A DNA stretch of 62,878 nucleotides from Corallococcus sicarius (GTDB taxonomy: Bacteria; Myxococcota; Myxococcia; Myxococcales; Myxococcaceae). The notes beneath the pieces were generated by a model. It was not told the origin of the DNA. It was given only the letters and a program-made list of their open reading frames with translations, and ran no database searches. Position 1 is the stretch's first letter, and each line of letters begins with the position of its first letter. The position numbers were made by a program, and so were the translations under genes. Of the stretch, positions 40,848-49,081 are shown one piece after another. The stretch is taken from assembly GCF_003611735.1 (NCBI RefSeq), contig NZ_RAWG01000014.1:1-62878 (forward strand), in the 5' to 3' direction.

Positions 40848-43079
40848 ATGCCTGAGTCCAAAGCGGGCTGGGGAGGTCCTCTCCAGGGCCTGGTGACGGC
40901 AATTCAAGCGGGGTGGCAGACCCTGCGGGAAGAACGCCTCTTCGAGGCTTTGGTGTCGCGCGTCCGGAGCGCGTTTCGCACGGGGCTCGTTCCCTACCTG
41001 ATGGCCCTGCTGTTCTTGAGCGTGGCACTCATCACAGGGCGGATGGTGGTCATGGCCTTCATCCAGTATCACAACGAACTGCGACAGGAACTGTCAGCGA
41101 CGCTCAAGGGCAAGCATCAGGCGGGACGGGAGGACGTTCACTTCGGTGTCGTGGCAGCCTTGCTCCGAGACGTCAATTCCCCCCACGACAGTACCGCGAC
41201 CCTGTGCCCACCCCAGCATGTGGGCTGCACCCGCGTGGATCAGTTCCTCAAGCTCTTCAATGAACTCGCGAAGGAGGTCCCGGAGGTCAAGGAGGCCCCG
41301 GAGGAGTCCACCGTCGTCGCCCAGCCCAAACTCCAGCGGATTGACGTGGCCCCCGAACCCGAGACAGAGGAACGCGCCGCCGAGTTGGCGGAGGAGTTGC
41401 ATAAGAGCCTGTCCGCGAGCCTGCTGAGACGGGCAGATCGGGAGTGGCAGCAGCGCACGGCCCTCGACCTTCAGCTGGCCAGGCACCCACAGGACAGACT
41501 GCCATTGAAGCTCTGTCCCGCCAAACATCGCGGGTCGACTCAGCCGGATCCCCACCACGACGACGACTTCGGTCCCATGCTGTGTGAACAAGAGGCCTGG
41601 AGCCAGAAGCTGACACAGCTGTTCATCCCCTCCCTGGAGAACCTCTCTGCGGGCGCACCGCTCCAGGAAGTCCGCGTCAAGCGGCGACTCCAAAGGGCCT
41701 ACTGGCTGTCCCGGCTGATGGACGATGCCCTCCTTCCCTTCATCCCCGAGACCTGTCCTGCGGCGAGCACGGAAGCCTATGCCTTCGTCCAGGCGTACTT
41801 CGTCTCGCCCGACAACCTCATCCGCATCTGGCAGTGCCAGAAGGACAGCAAGGTTTCCCCTGAACTCTTTGAGCGCACCCGCCAGTGGTCCGCCGCCAGC
41901 TACTTCCAGGCGCTCCTCAAGTCGGAGGCTTCCGAGTTCAATTCAGCTGCCTATTTCGACTACGGCGGACTGGGCCTCATCCGGACGCGCTGCCAAAGCA
42001 TCACCCAACCCTTCAGCCCGGAGGGACATGGGCAAGACCACCTCCTGGGCATCATCTGCGCGGACTACACGGTCCCCCTGACGTCCTTCAGCGAGGACCT
42101 GGCCCGCAGCCGCTTGCTGGAAGTCCAGCAGGTTTCGGCGACGCTCTCCCAGGAAGGCCGCTTCACCTCAGGGTCGGTGAGCCATCGGCCCCTGCAAGGC
42201 CCCCAGGCCGGCCCTTCCCCGGAAGTCTCGTCACACGCCACCGCCGCGCTCGTGTCGGCCCTCAACGCGAAGCTGGTCGAGAAGGAGGGCTCCGGCGCCC
42301 GGGGCAGAGACCTGCTCATCAAGGCACTGGGGCAGCAGGTTTCGCGCCTCGACCTGGATCAGGAGACCTCAGCCTTCTTCATCCCCCTCAAGGTGGAGGC
42401 GCAGCAGATCCAGGGGCTGCTCACCACGCCGCGAATCCAATATCCGGACGCGCAGATCCCATTCCTCATCACGCTGTTCTGCCTGGTCAGCAGCATGGCC
42501 CTGGTCGTGACAGGCCAGGCGCGGGCCCGCCTGGAGGGAGAGGCCGCGACCATCACACAGCTGCTCAGGAACCTGGAGGTGGGAATCATCATTGTCAACG
42601 AGCACGAGCGGGTCGAGGCGGCCAATGACCGTGCCGAAGACGTCCTGGGCCTGCTGCTCCCCAAGCTGGGCAAGCTACGACTGGGCAGAGGTCTCCAGAC
42701 ACGCGCATTGATGGACGAAGCAGGCGTCCAGGTCGACTACCTGGAGATCATCGACACCCACATCGTCCGCGTCGATGAACACGGCAGGCCCTGGAACAAA
42801 GCCGAGCCCTATCAGGATGTCATCCCCGCCCAGCGACGGGATCACGATTCGTCGACCTACTACGCGAGGTTGCGAATGGGCCTGTATGCCAACCAATGGG
42901 TGTGCATCTCCGCGTCCCCCATCACCCTGAAACGCCAGTGCCTGCCGCAGCAGGCGGCGACCCAGCCGCGAACCTTTGGCATCGTTTCCCAAGTGCTTGA
43001 GCAGTCCCTGAGAGACACCCTGGAGAGGTGCTGGCAACAAGCGCGGGGCAATGCATCCGCCACGGAGAGAGCCTCATGA
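40848..43079 (+). CDS. Membrane protein with extracytoplasmic sensor and PAS-like domain
   Basis: A 743-residue protein. One membrane helix near residue 50 (LVPYLMALLFLSVALITG) and a second near 545 (FLITLFCLVSSMALVVTGQ) bracket an extracytoplasmic domain of about 470 residues; the C-terminal 180 residues are cytoplasmic and begin with an amphipathic linker (RARLEGEAATITQLLRNL) and a PAS-like segment (VGIIIVNEHERVEAANDRAEDVLGL). This is sensor-protein layout, but no kinase, cyclase or methyl-accepting region follows, so the output must come from a partner. It sits between two other unknown membrane proteins, and its stop overlaps the next ATG by 4 bp. Confidence 0.75.
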   Translation: MPESKAGWGGPLQGLVTAIQAGWQTLREERLFEALVSRVRSAFRTGLVPYLMALLFLSVALITGRMVVMAFIQYHNELRQELSATLKGKHQAGREDVHFGVVAALLRDVNSPHDSTATLCPPQHVGCTRVDQFLKLFNELAKEVPEVKEAPEESTVVAQPKLQRIDVAPEPETEERAAELAEELHKSLSASLLRRADREWQQRTALDLQLARHPQDRLPLKLCPAKHRGSTQPDPHHDDDFGPMLCEQEAWSQKLTQLFIPSLENLSAGAPLQEVRVKRRLQRAYWLSRLMDDALLPFIPETCPAASTEAYAFVQAYFVSPDNLIRIWQCQKDSKVSPELFERTRQWSAASYFQALLKSEASEFNSAAYFDYGGLGLIRTRCQSITQPFSPEGHGQDHLLGIICADYTVPLTSFSEDLARSRLLEVQQVSATLSQEGRFTSGSVSHRPLQGPQAGPSPEVSSHATAALVSALNAKLVEKEGSGARGRDLLIKALGQQVSRLDLDQETSAFFIPLKVEAQQIQGLLTTPRIQYPDAQIPFLITLFCLVSSMALVVTGQARARLEGEAATITQLLRNLEVGIIIVNEHERVEAANDRAEDVLGLLLPKLGKLRLGRGLQTRALMDEAGVQVDYLEIIDTHIVRVDEHGRPWNKAEPYQDVIPAQRRDHDSSTYYARLRMGLYANQWVCISASPITLKRQCLPQQAATQPRTFGIVSQVLEQSLRDTLERCWQQARGNASATERAS

Positions 43080-43861
43080 GCGCGGAGTTCTATGGCTATG
43101 CAGCGGCCCTCCTCGCCCCCGCCATGCTCGTGGTCGCCATCATCCGGCTGGCGCTGCGCACCGACATACAGCTCCTGGCGCGCCGGCATGTTGACTCGGA
43201 CCGCATCCGATACACCTTCGCGCTCCACAACGCCGAGGAGTACGCATTGGAGGGGCGCATCACCATCCGGGTCGAACCGGTCCTGGAAGAGGGCCGGTTC
43301 ATGGAGATGCCACAACTGCTCTGTGGACCCCACGCCCGGACAACGCAGCAGACCTTCGACGACCGGGAACGACGTTGCTACGAGGTCGTGACACCACGGC
43401 TCCGGGCGCTGAGCACCTGGGTCCTCCACTGCAACACGAACGGGAAGGAAGGAGACCTGCGCCTCCAGGTCACCTATTCACCCGAGGGCGCGGTCGATGG
43501 AGGTGGGCGAGCATCCCGCAACGTCTGGGTACAGCTCGGTGCCCAGAAATGCGGACGACAGCGGTCGTCGCAAGGGTTCTGGATGGTGGTGGGCACCCTT
43601 CTGTCGCTGCTCACCTATCTGACCCCCATCTTCTTCCGGCTGCAATGGCCCCAGCAGGTTCAGGAATGGTGGCCCTCCGTGGATGGACCCTTCATCGTCT
43701 TGTTGTTCGTCTGTTCCGCGCTCGCGTTCTGGCTATGCCGTCAGCGTCCGGGGTTCATCGTCATGGGCCACCTGGGATGGGAGCGACAATCGGAAGGACG
43801 CTTCTCGACCAAGGACGAAGTCCAAGGGATGACTGCCGTCCAGGGTCGGCGCGGCGAATAG
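43076..43861 (+). CDS. Unknown three-helix membrane protein, third gene of the locus
   Basis: A 261-residue protein: N-terminal membrane helix (GYAAALLAPAMLVVAIIRLAL), a soluble beta-rich domain of about 130 residues (IRYTFALHNAEEYALEGRI through WVLHCNTNGKEGDLRLQV), then two C-terminal helices (GFWMVVGTLLSLLTYLTPIFF and FIVLLFVCSALAFWLC) and a cytoplasmic tail. The ATG at 43076 overlaps the preceding stop (ATGA), so it is made together with the PAS-containing protein. No family is recognised. Confidence 0.75.
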   Translation: MSAEFYGYAAALLAPAMLVVAIIRLALRTDIQLLARRHVDSDRIRYTFALHNAEEYALEGRITIRVEPVLEEGRFMEMPQLLCGPHARTTQQTFDDRERRCYEVVTPRLRALSTWVLHCNTNGKEGDLRLQVTYSPEGAVDGGGRASRNVWVQLGAQKCGRQRSSQGFWMVVGTLLSLLTYLTPIFFRLQWPQQVQEWWPSVDGPFIVLLFVCSALAFWLCRQRPGFIVMGHLGWERQSEGRFSTKDEVQGMTAVQGRRGE

Positions 43862-43874
43862 ACAGACATCCTCC

Positions 43875-43911
43875 GGGCGTGGCGCGGGCCTGCGTGTTCC
43901 GCGCCACGTCC
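43875..43911. terminator. Bidirectional terminator hairpin
   Basis: Stem of about 13 bp with core GTGGCGCGG (43879-43887) and CCGCGCCAC (43899-43907), loop of 11 nt, between the convergent three-gene locus and the Bor-like lipoprotein gene. Confidence 0.65.
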
Positions 43912-43921
43912 CGGGCGTGTC

Positions 43922-44467
43922 TCAGAGGCCGGGGTTCGTCTCCGGCACGGAGCCGGACGGCGGGAGCGGCGGAGGGGTAGGAGACCCGGGCGGAGGGGCG
44001 CTGTCTTCGTCCGGAACACGGGCCGGCAATTCCTGGCGCGAGCCCGTGCCCGGCAGCAGCACCCCGCTCTGGTCGCTCGCGGCGCAGGCATAGGTCACCG
44101 TGCGCGAACCGATGAGGAGGGGGGGAATCAGCGCGCCCACCGCCGCGCAGTTGCCCCGCTCTTCGTCCGTCGTGCCGGAGCCGGAGCACGCCGCCGCGCC
44201 AATCAGGGAGCCCGCGATCACCAGGCCCGCTTCGATGAAGAAGTCCGTGGGGAGCACCCGGCTCTGCGCCCAGGCAATGCCGTTCGTGCACTCGGTGCCC
44301 GGCGCCTTCGACACGGGCAGCAGCCCCGCCGCCGTGAACCACTGCCGGTCCGTGTGGGGCCTGCCCTCTTCGGGCCTCAAGTTCGTGACGATGCTGGTGC
44401 GATAGCAGCCCGTCTGCCCCAGCAGCAGCGCCGCCATGGATGCCGCCACCACGTGTGCCTTCCGCAT
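43922..44467 (-). CDS. Bor-like lipoprotein
   Basis: A 181-residue lipoprotein: signal MRKAHVVAASMAALLLGQTGC with lipobox QTGC. The mature part (HTDRQWFTAAGLLPVSKAP, ECTNGIAWAQSRVLPTDFFIEAGLVI, SRTVTYACA) follows the layout of the phage lambda Bor/serum-resistance family, with a core cysteine and a Cys near the end of the fold, then a Pro-rich acidic tail. Myxobacterial genomes have many Bor-like outer-membrane lipoproteins; their role is not known. The family call is by pattern. Confidence 0.65.
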   Translation of the reverse strand: MRKAHVVAASMAALLLGQTGCYRTSIVTNLRPEEGRPHTDRQWFTAAGLLPVSKAPGTECTNGIAWAQSRVLPTDFFIEAGLVIAGSLIGAAACSGSGTTDEERGNCAAVGALIPPLLIGSRTVTYACAASDQSGVLLPGTGSRQELPARVPDEDSAPPPGSPTPPPLPPSGSVPETNPGL

Positions 44468-44583
44468 GCGTTTCCCCGTCCCGGTGAGTGACCGCGTGGA
44501 TTCCGGTCAGGCCCGTGCCTAGCCCGAAGCGGCGTGTCGCGGGAAGGGGGGAAGGTCCGCGAACCCGGGGTTCGCGGGACCGC

Positions 44584-44814
44584 TCAGCGCGCTCCGCCCT
44601 CGGGGTCCGACCCGCCCAGCTTGCGCAGCCTCGCGGCGAAGGGGCTCTCGCCGTTCACCGGCAGGGGCCCTCCGGACTGGCGCTGGCGGCGCTCCAGCGC
44701 GAGGGGACCCTCGGGGGGGCCTTCCAGCGCTTCCTTCTCGAAGCGGTCCTGGCCGCCCAGCACGCGCCCCACGGGGCGGGACGAGCGGACACGGCGGTAG
44801 GGATCCACGGACAT
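44584..44814 (-). CDS. Small hypothetical protein
   Basis: A 76-residue charged soluble protein (MSVDPYRRVRSSRPVGRVLG..., Arg/Glu/Gly/Pro-rich, few hydrophobics). It is supported by a strong GGAGG ribosome-binding site about 11 nt before the ATG and by its position directly downstream of the acyltransferase-like gene (29-bp gap, same strand). The family is not recognised; it is likely disordered. Confidence 0.6.
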   Translation of the reverse strand: MSVDPYRRVRSSRPVGRVLGGQDRFEKEALEGPPEGPLALERRQRQSGGPLPVNGESPFAARLRKLGGSDPEGGAR

Positions 44815-44843
44815 GGCATTTACCTCCGGCTGACGGCTCCGTT

Positions 44844-45710
44844 CTACCGCGCTTCGCCCACGGGTGCATCCCACCCCCGGGGGTCCTCCAGCGCCCCGCC
44901 GATGTGCCGGAGCACCCGCGCCGCCAGGTCCACGTCGAGGAGGCGCGCGTCCCACGTGCAGGTGAGCGTCATCACCTTGCCCGGCACCAGCGCCCCTGAC
45001 TCCACCACCGGTTCGTCCCGCACGCGCCCCGGCGCTAGCAGCAGCGGCACGCGGGTGTAGGGCACCATCGCCACGTAGCCCTGCTCCAGCCCCAGCGAGC
45101 CCAGGTTCGTCACCGCCACGGAGCCGAACGGATCAAAGGGCATCCCCACCCGGCGCAGGTTGACGTTCAGCCCGTACCAGACGAACGACAGCAGCCGCAG
45201 CGCGGGGCCCATCAGCCACCCGGGCAGGAGCGACGAGCGGCGCTTGCCCCGCTCAATCTCCACGTCCTGGCGCGCCCGCACGCGCGACACCTTCGCCTCC
45301 AGTGCGTCCGCCAGGGACTCCAGCGACAGCGCGTCCGCGCGGTGCACGGTGGCGGTGGTCAGGTCCACCCGCGACGACCCCTGCGCCGGTTGCACCACCA
45401 GGACGCAGACGCCCACGTCCTCGCGTTGCCAGGGGCGCTGGCCGCGCAGCACGACGTTGGCCTCCGGGTGGCGGCGCAGCGCGTCCGCGGCGGCCTTCGC
45501 CACCAGGTGGGTCACCGTCAGCCGGCGGCCCGTGCGTGCGCGGTGCTCCGCCATGAACGCGAGGGCCGGCTCCATGCGCAGCTCCAGCGACGCATAGGCC
45601 GACGGGTCGCGCGGCGTCCGCCATGTCCCCAGCGCGAGCTTGCGGAAGGCACCGGCGGGCGGCGCGGGTCTCAGGTCCAGGTTCACGGGAGGAGGCTGGG
45701 GCCATCGCAC
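44844..45710 (-). CDS. 2-oxoacid dehydrogenase acyltransferase-fold protein with degenerate active site
   Basis: A 288-residue protein with the chloramphenicol acetyltransferase/E2 catalytic-domain fold and no lipoyl or E3-binding domains. Features: RKLALGTWRTPRD at the start, LTVTHLVAKAAADALRRHPEAN, and the C-terminal PFGSVAVTNLGSLGLEQGYVAMVP and VMTLTCTWDARLLDVDLA. In active E2 enzymes the last segment is DHRVxDG with the catalytic histidine; here it is DARLLDV, so both histidine and glycine are lost. I infer a non-catalytic or differently acting relative. It is divergent from the DUF1684 gene by 52 bp. Confidence 0.8.
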   Translation of the reverse strand: MRWPQPPPVNLDLRPAPPAGAFRKLALGTWRTPRDPSAYASLELRMEPALAFMAEHRARTGRRLTVTHLVAKAAADALRRHPEANVVLRGQRPWQREDVGVCVLVVQPAQGSSRVDLTTATVHRADALSLESLADALEAKVSRVRARQDVEIERGKRRSSLLPGWLMGPALRLLSFVWYGLNVNLRRVGMPFDPFGSVAVTNLGSLGLEQGYVAMVPYTRVPLLLAPGRVRDEPVVESGALVPGKVMTLTCTWDARLLDVDLAARVLRHIGGALEDPRGWDAPVGEAR

Positions 45711-45762
45711 GCGGGAGGACGGGGTGCAACCAGCCGCCCGCCCCTGTTAGACATCACACCCC

Positions 45763-46719
45763 ATGAGCACCCTCGCCCTGGTCCTGTCCCTGGCGCTGCA
45801 GGCCGCGCCACCCGCGAAGACGCCTCCCAAGCCGGCCGCCCCCTCCGCCGAGAAGAAGAAGATGACCTCCGAACCGAAGGACAAGGCCGCAGCCAGGGAA
45901 GACGTCGTCGCCGCCACCCGCGCCTGGCATGCGCAGCGCCTGGAGCGGCTGTCTTCGGAAGAGGGCTGGCTCACGCTGGTGGGGCTCACCTGGCTGGAGG
46001 AGGGCGAGCAGGCGGCCGGCTCCGCGCCGGACAGCGCCGTGCCCCTGCCCGCGTCTGTCCCGCCCCGGGCGGGCACCTTCAAGCGCGCGGGTGACAGCGT
46101 GAGCTTCCAGCCGGCGGCGGGCGCGGCCTTCACGCGGGAGGGAAAGCCCTTCACGGGAGGCGCGCTGAAGACAGACGAGAAGGGCGCGCCGGACGTGCTG
46201 CGCCTGGGCAGCGTGAGCTTCCAGGTCATCCGCCGGGGAGACCGGCTGGGCGTGCGCGTGAAGGACTCCGCGGCGGAGGCGCGCAAGAAGTTCCAGGGCA
46301 TCCCCCTGTATGAACCCAGCGCCGCGTGGAGGGTGGAGGCGAAGCTGGTGCCGGACGCCACCCCGCGCACCGTCACCGTGCCCAACGTGCTGGGCATGCA
46401 GGAGGAGATGAAGTCCCCCGGCACGCTCGTCTTCACCGTGGCGGGCAAGGAGCACCGCGTGGTGCCGGTGCAGGAGGGCGGCTCGGACGAGCTGTTCATC
46501 ATCTTCGGCGACGAGACGAACCGCGACGCCACCTACGGGGCCGGCAGGTTCCTCTCCACGCCGCTGCCGGACAAGGACGGGCGCGTCGTCGTGGACTTCA
46601 ACCGCGCCTACAACCCGCCGTGCGCCTTCTCCCGCTTCGCCACCTGCCCGCTACCTCCGCGCGGCAACCGTCTGGCATTGCGCGTGGAAGCGGGCGAGCA
46701 GCGCGTGGGCGAGCACTGA
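45763..46719 (+). CDS. DUF1684 family exported protein
   Basis: A 318-residue protein with a short hydrophobic signal (LALVLSLALQAAP) and a Lys/Pro/Ala-rich spacer. The domain matches DUF1684: EEGWLTLVGLTWLEEGEQ, a central VIRRGDRLGVRVKD strand, EELFIIF-type SDELFIIFGDET and the hallmark ending FNRAYNPPCAFSRFATCPLPPRGNRLALRVEAGE. The function of the family is unknown; it occurs in many soil bacteria. The invariant cysteines (PPCAF ... TCPLP) are both present. Confidence 0.85.
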   Translation: MSTLALVLSLALQAAPPAKTPPKPAAPSAEKKKMTSEPKDKAAAREDVVAATRAWHAQRLERLSSEEGWLTLVGLTWLEEGEQAAGSAPDSAVPLPASVPPRAGTFKRAGDSVSFQPAAGAAFTREGKPFTGGALKTDEKGAPDVLRLGSVSFQVIRRGDRLGVRVKDSAAEARKKFQGIPLYEPSAAWRVEAKLVPDATPRTVTVPNVLGMQEEMKSPGTLVFTVAGKEHRVVPVQEGGSDELFIIFGDETNRDATYGAGRFLSTPLPDKDGRVVVDFNRAYNPPCAFSRFATCPLPPRGNRLALRVEAGEQRVGEH

Positions 46720-46744
46720 CGGCTCGCCCCAGGGGCCGGGGCCG

Positions 46745-46984
46745 CTATTCGGCGGCTTCGCGCGCGGCCTTGCCCTTGCCGCCGCTGCTGGCCTTGCCCT
46801 TGCCCTTGCCCTCCTTGGGCGCCTGCGCCTCCTTGCCCTTGCCGCCGCCCTTGCCCTCGGAGGCCGCCGAGCCCTCCTTGCCCGGATGGGCCGCGGAGTT
46901 CGACTCGTCACCCTTCTTCACGGGTTGGCCCGCGGACGCGGACAGGGAGGCGGTGACGAAGAGCACGGCGAGCAGACGCTTCAT
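46745..46984 (-). CDS. Small secreted Lys/Gly-rich protein
   Basis: A 79-residue protein with a signal peptide (MKRLLAVLFVTASLSASAG, cleavage after SASA) and a mature part of low complexity rich in Lys, Gly, Glu and Ala (GKGGGKGKEAQAPKEGKGKGK). CGGAG lies 8-12 nt before the ATG. Probably disordered and periplasmic or secreted. Function unknown. Confidence 0.65.
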   Translation of the reverse strand: MKRLLAVLFVTASLSASAGQPVKKGDESNSAAHPGKEGSAASEGKGGGKGKEAQAPKEGKGKGKASSGGKGKAAREAAE

Positions 46985-47100
46985 GGAGTGACTCCGACTG
47001 CCGGACGCCACGGGGTTGCGGCATCGTGAGGCAGGAGTCCCACCATGGCATGCCCGTGCGCCAGCACGAAAGATGTCTGGCATTGCACGGGCGCAACGAC

Positions 47101-47991
47101 TCAAACCTGGAGGGTCTTCTCCAGCTCCGCCAGACGGAAGCGCGCCATCGCCAGGTTCGCGCTCGAGCGGTGCAGCGCGATGTAGAGGAACAGGCCCTCG
47201 CGCGTCGCGAGCGGACGGATGATGTGGTACTGCTCGCCCAGGGTGATGAGGATGTCCTCGATGCGGTCCTTGATGCCCACCGCCTGCATCGTCTTCATCT
47301 TGGCGCGCACGACCTCCGTGTTGCCCGCGGCCGCCGCCTCGATGTTGAACCCCGGGGAGCCGGCGCTGCCCAGGGTCATGCCGCTCTTCGCATCCGCGAG
47401 ACACACCGCGAAGGCTCCATCAATCTTCAAGGCATCTTCCAGCGACTGCTTCACGTTCGCCATGGCTTCTCTTTCCAGTAGGACGGGGGGAGGGGGGGAA
47501 GGCTGGGACTGCGGTGCTTCAGCAGACGGGGTGGCGGCAGCCAGCTCGTCCAGCACGAAGGTCATCTCGCTGGAGTAGGAGCGAGGTTGGGGAACGAAGA
47601 GGGCCTGCGCCTCCGACACGGACAGCAGCGCGTCCAGCTGGCCCCCCAGGTGCCGGCACAACAGGTCGCGCAGCGTGGCGCGCTCCACCAGGCCCCAGGA
47701 CACCAGCGTCTCGCAGAAGTTGCCGCCGTTCTTGCGGCACTCCGCCATCACCTGGGCGACGTCCTCCCGGCTCACCAGCCGCTCTTCCACGAGCACCGTG
47801 GAGAAGCTGCGCGCGCCGGGGCCCGTGAGGACCGTCCAGGCCACCTTGCGCTCCACCACGAAGATGCGCCCGGAGATGGAGGGGGACTTCACCACCACCT
47901 CGCCTCCGAGCTTGCTCTCCAGCGCCTCGTGGAGCACCGCTCGGACAACCTGTCGAGGCGGAAGGGTCACGGTTCGGGATGCCAGGGTCAT
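47101..47991 (-). CDS. Roadblock/LC7 protein with N-terminal DUF4388-like domain
   Basis: A 296-residue protein. Residues 1-145 form a regulatory domain with helix-rich EDVAQVMAECRKNGGNFCETLVSWGLVERATLRDLL, similar to DUF4388/PATAN regions common in myxobacterial signalling proteins. After a Pro/Ser linker, residues about 175-296 are a Roadblock/LC7 domain (MANVKQSLEDALKIDGAFAVCLADAKSG, NIEAAAAGNTEVVRAK, EDILITLGEQYHIIRPL). MglB, the GAP of MglA, is a Roadblock protein; a similar role towards an MglA-like GTPase is possible, but the GTPase in this window is 45 kb away. A strong promoter lies upstream, though no ribosome-binding site is obvious. Confidence 0.8.
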   Translation of the reverse strand: MTLASRTVTLPPRQVVRAVLHEALESKLGGEVVVKSPSISGRIFVVERKVAWTVLTGPGARSFSTVLVEERLVSREDVAQVMAECRKNGGNFCETLVSWGLVERATLRDLLCRHLGGQLDALLSVSEAQALFVPQPRSYSSEMTFVLDELAAATPSAEAPQSQPSPPPPVLLEREAMANVKQSLEDALKIDGAFAVCLADAKSGMTLGSAGSPGFNIEAAAAGNTEVVRAKMKTMQAVGIKDRIEDILITLGEQYHIIRPLATREGLFLYIALHRSSANLAMARFRLAELEKTLQV

Positions 47992-48047
47992 GGAGGGGGG
48001 TCCGCTGGCACCGCATGGCGCGGTGCGTCCGAGTCGCTTCGGACCAG

Positions 48048-48077
48048 ACTATAAACAGCTCAGCTGGATAATGGCAA
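48048..48077 (-). promoter_or_regulatory. Sigma-70 promoter of the Roadblock gene
   Basis: Minus-strand TTGCCA (48077-48072), an 18-nt spacer and TATAGT (48053-48048), each five of six to consensus. The start would be near 48041, with a leader of about 50 nt. Confidence 0.7.
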
Positions 48078-48253
48078 CTCAGGTGTAAAATACAGGAAAA
48101 GGCGGATGCATGTGAGGTACGGGTAACCCACTAAAGATGTTTCCGACCCCTCCCACAAGAACGATGTGAAGGAACAATTCCAGAACAACGGAAAGACAAC
48201 CCTTGGCATCACAGCGCGGCGCGTCAAGTCACAAAGGTTGAAGGGCTGACAAT

Positions 48254-48291
48254 CCAAGCCCCCGGGCGCGCGTCGCGTCCCGAGGGCCTGG
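48254..48291 (-). terminator. Hairpin after the DJ-1/PfpI gene
   Basis: Arms CCAAGCCCCCGGG and CCCGAGGGCCTGG pair at 11 of 13 positions with a 12-nt loop. No T-run. Confidence 0.45.
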
Positions 48292-48337
48292 GGCCTTCCA
48301 TTGCTGACATCGGACCGTGGGTGTTGGCCGGGAGCGC

Positions 48338-48916
48338 TCAGTGCATGGGCGGCGAGCGGTCCGCGGTGGCTTCCGGGGGCTGGGGCGCGCCGATGCGCGG
48401 GGCGATGCCGTTCTGCACCTGGCGCAGCAGCGCGGCGCAGAAGGCCTCCAGGTCATCCGGCTTGCGGGAGGTGATGATGTTGCCGTCCTCCACCACCTCG
48501 CGGTCCACCCAGCGCGCGCCGGCGTTGATGAGGTCCGTCTTGATGGAGGGGAACGACGTGACGGTGTGCGCGTCCGCGATGTCCGCCTCCACCAGCATCC
48601 ACGGCCCGTGGCACACGGAGGCGATGGGCTTGTCCGCCTTGAAGAAGTCGCGCACGAAGCCGACCATCCCGATGTCCATGCGCAGGTGATCCGGCGAATA
48701 GCCCCCGGGAATCACCAGCGCGTGGAAGTCGGCGGCCTTCACCTCCTTCACCGCGCGCTCCGTCTTGATCTCCGTCCCCTTCTTGCCCTTGAGGGACTTG
48801 CCTGCTTCCACGCCGATGATGACGGCCTCGTGCCCTGCCTGCCTCACCTTGTCGTAGGGGACGCTGAACTCCGAATCCTCGAAGTCGTTGGCCACGATGA
48901 ATGCGATGCGCGCCAT
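48338..48916 (-). CDS. DJ-1/PfpI family protein
   Basis: A 192-residue class I glutamine amidotransferase-like protein. ARIAFIVANDFEDSEF has the conserved acidic residue, HALVIPGGYSPDHLR the oxyanion region, and ASVCHGPWMLVEADI the nucleophile elbow with Cys102-His103. This is the YhbO/PfpI group, linked with deglycation or protease-chaperone activity under stress. A strong AGGAGGAAA site stands before ATG 48916. The gene is divergent from the sugar dehydrogenase gene (165-bp gap). Confidence 0.9.
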   Translation of the reverse strand: MARIAFIVANDFEDSEFSVPYDKVRQAGHEAVIIGVEAGKSLKGKKGTEIKTERAVKEVKAADFHALVIPGGYSPDHLRMDIGMVGFVRDFFKADKPIASVCHGPWMLVEADIADAHTVTSFPSIKTDLINAGARWVDREVVEDGNIITSRKPDDLEAFCAALLRQVQNGIAPRIGAPQPPEATADRSPPMH

Positions 48917-49081
48917 GGGATTTCCTCCTGCCTGGATGGGATGCCTTGGGTGCTGATGAACCCGCCCGAGCAAGGTGCCCACGACGGGGGCCAAGACAAC
49001 GCCATCCCGGGTCTCATCCCCCGGGGGGGTGCGCCCGCCTGCCCCCCTTCCAGGTCCGTGGCGTGCGTTAGATTCTCCGGC

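Larger units (their letters stand above)
47992..48337. other. AT-rich intergenic region
   Basis: Apart from the promoter at 48048-48077 and the hairpin at 48254-48291, this 346-bp gap holds no gene I can support. The part 48040-48235 is about half AT, much richer than anywhere nearby. A 65-codon frame on the minus strand (48060-48257) has no ribosome-binding site or recognisable features. Confidence 0.5.

Noticed and set aside
48060-48257. A 65-codon minus-strand ORF in the AT-rich gap
   Set aside because: It has no ribosome-binding site, covers the promoter of the next gene and shows no recognisable features.
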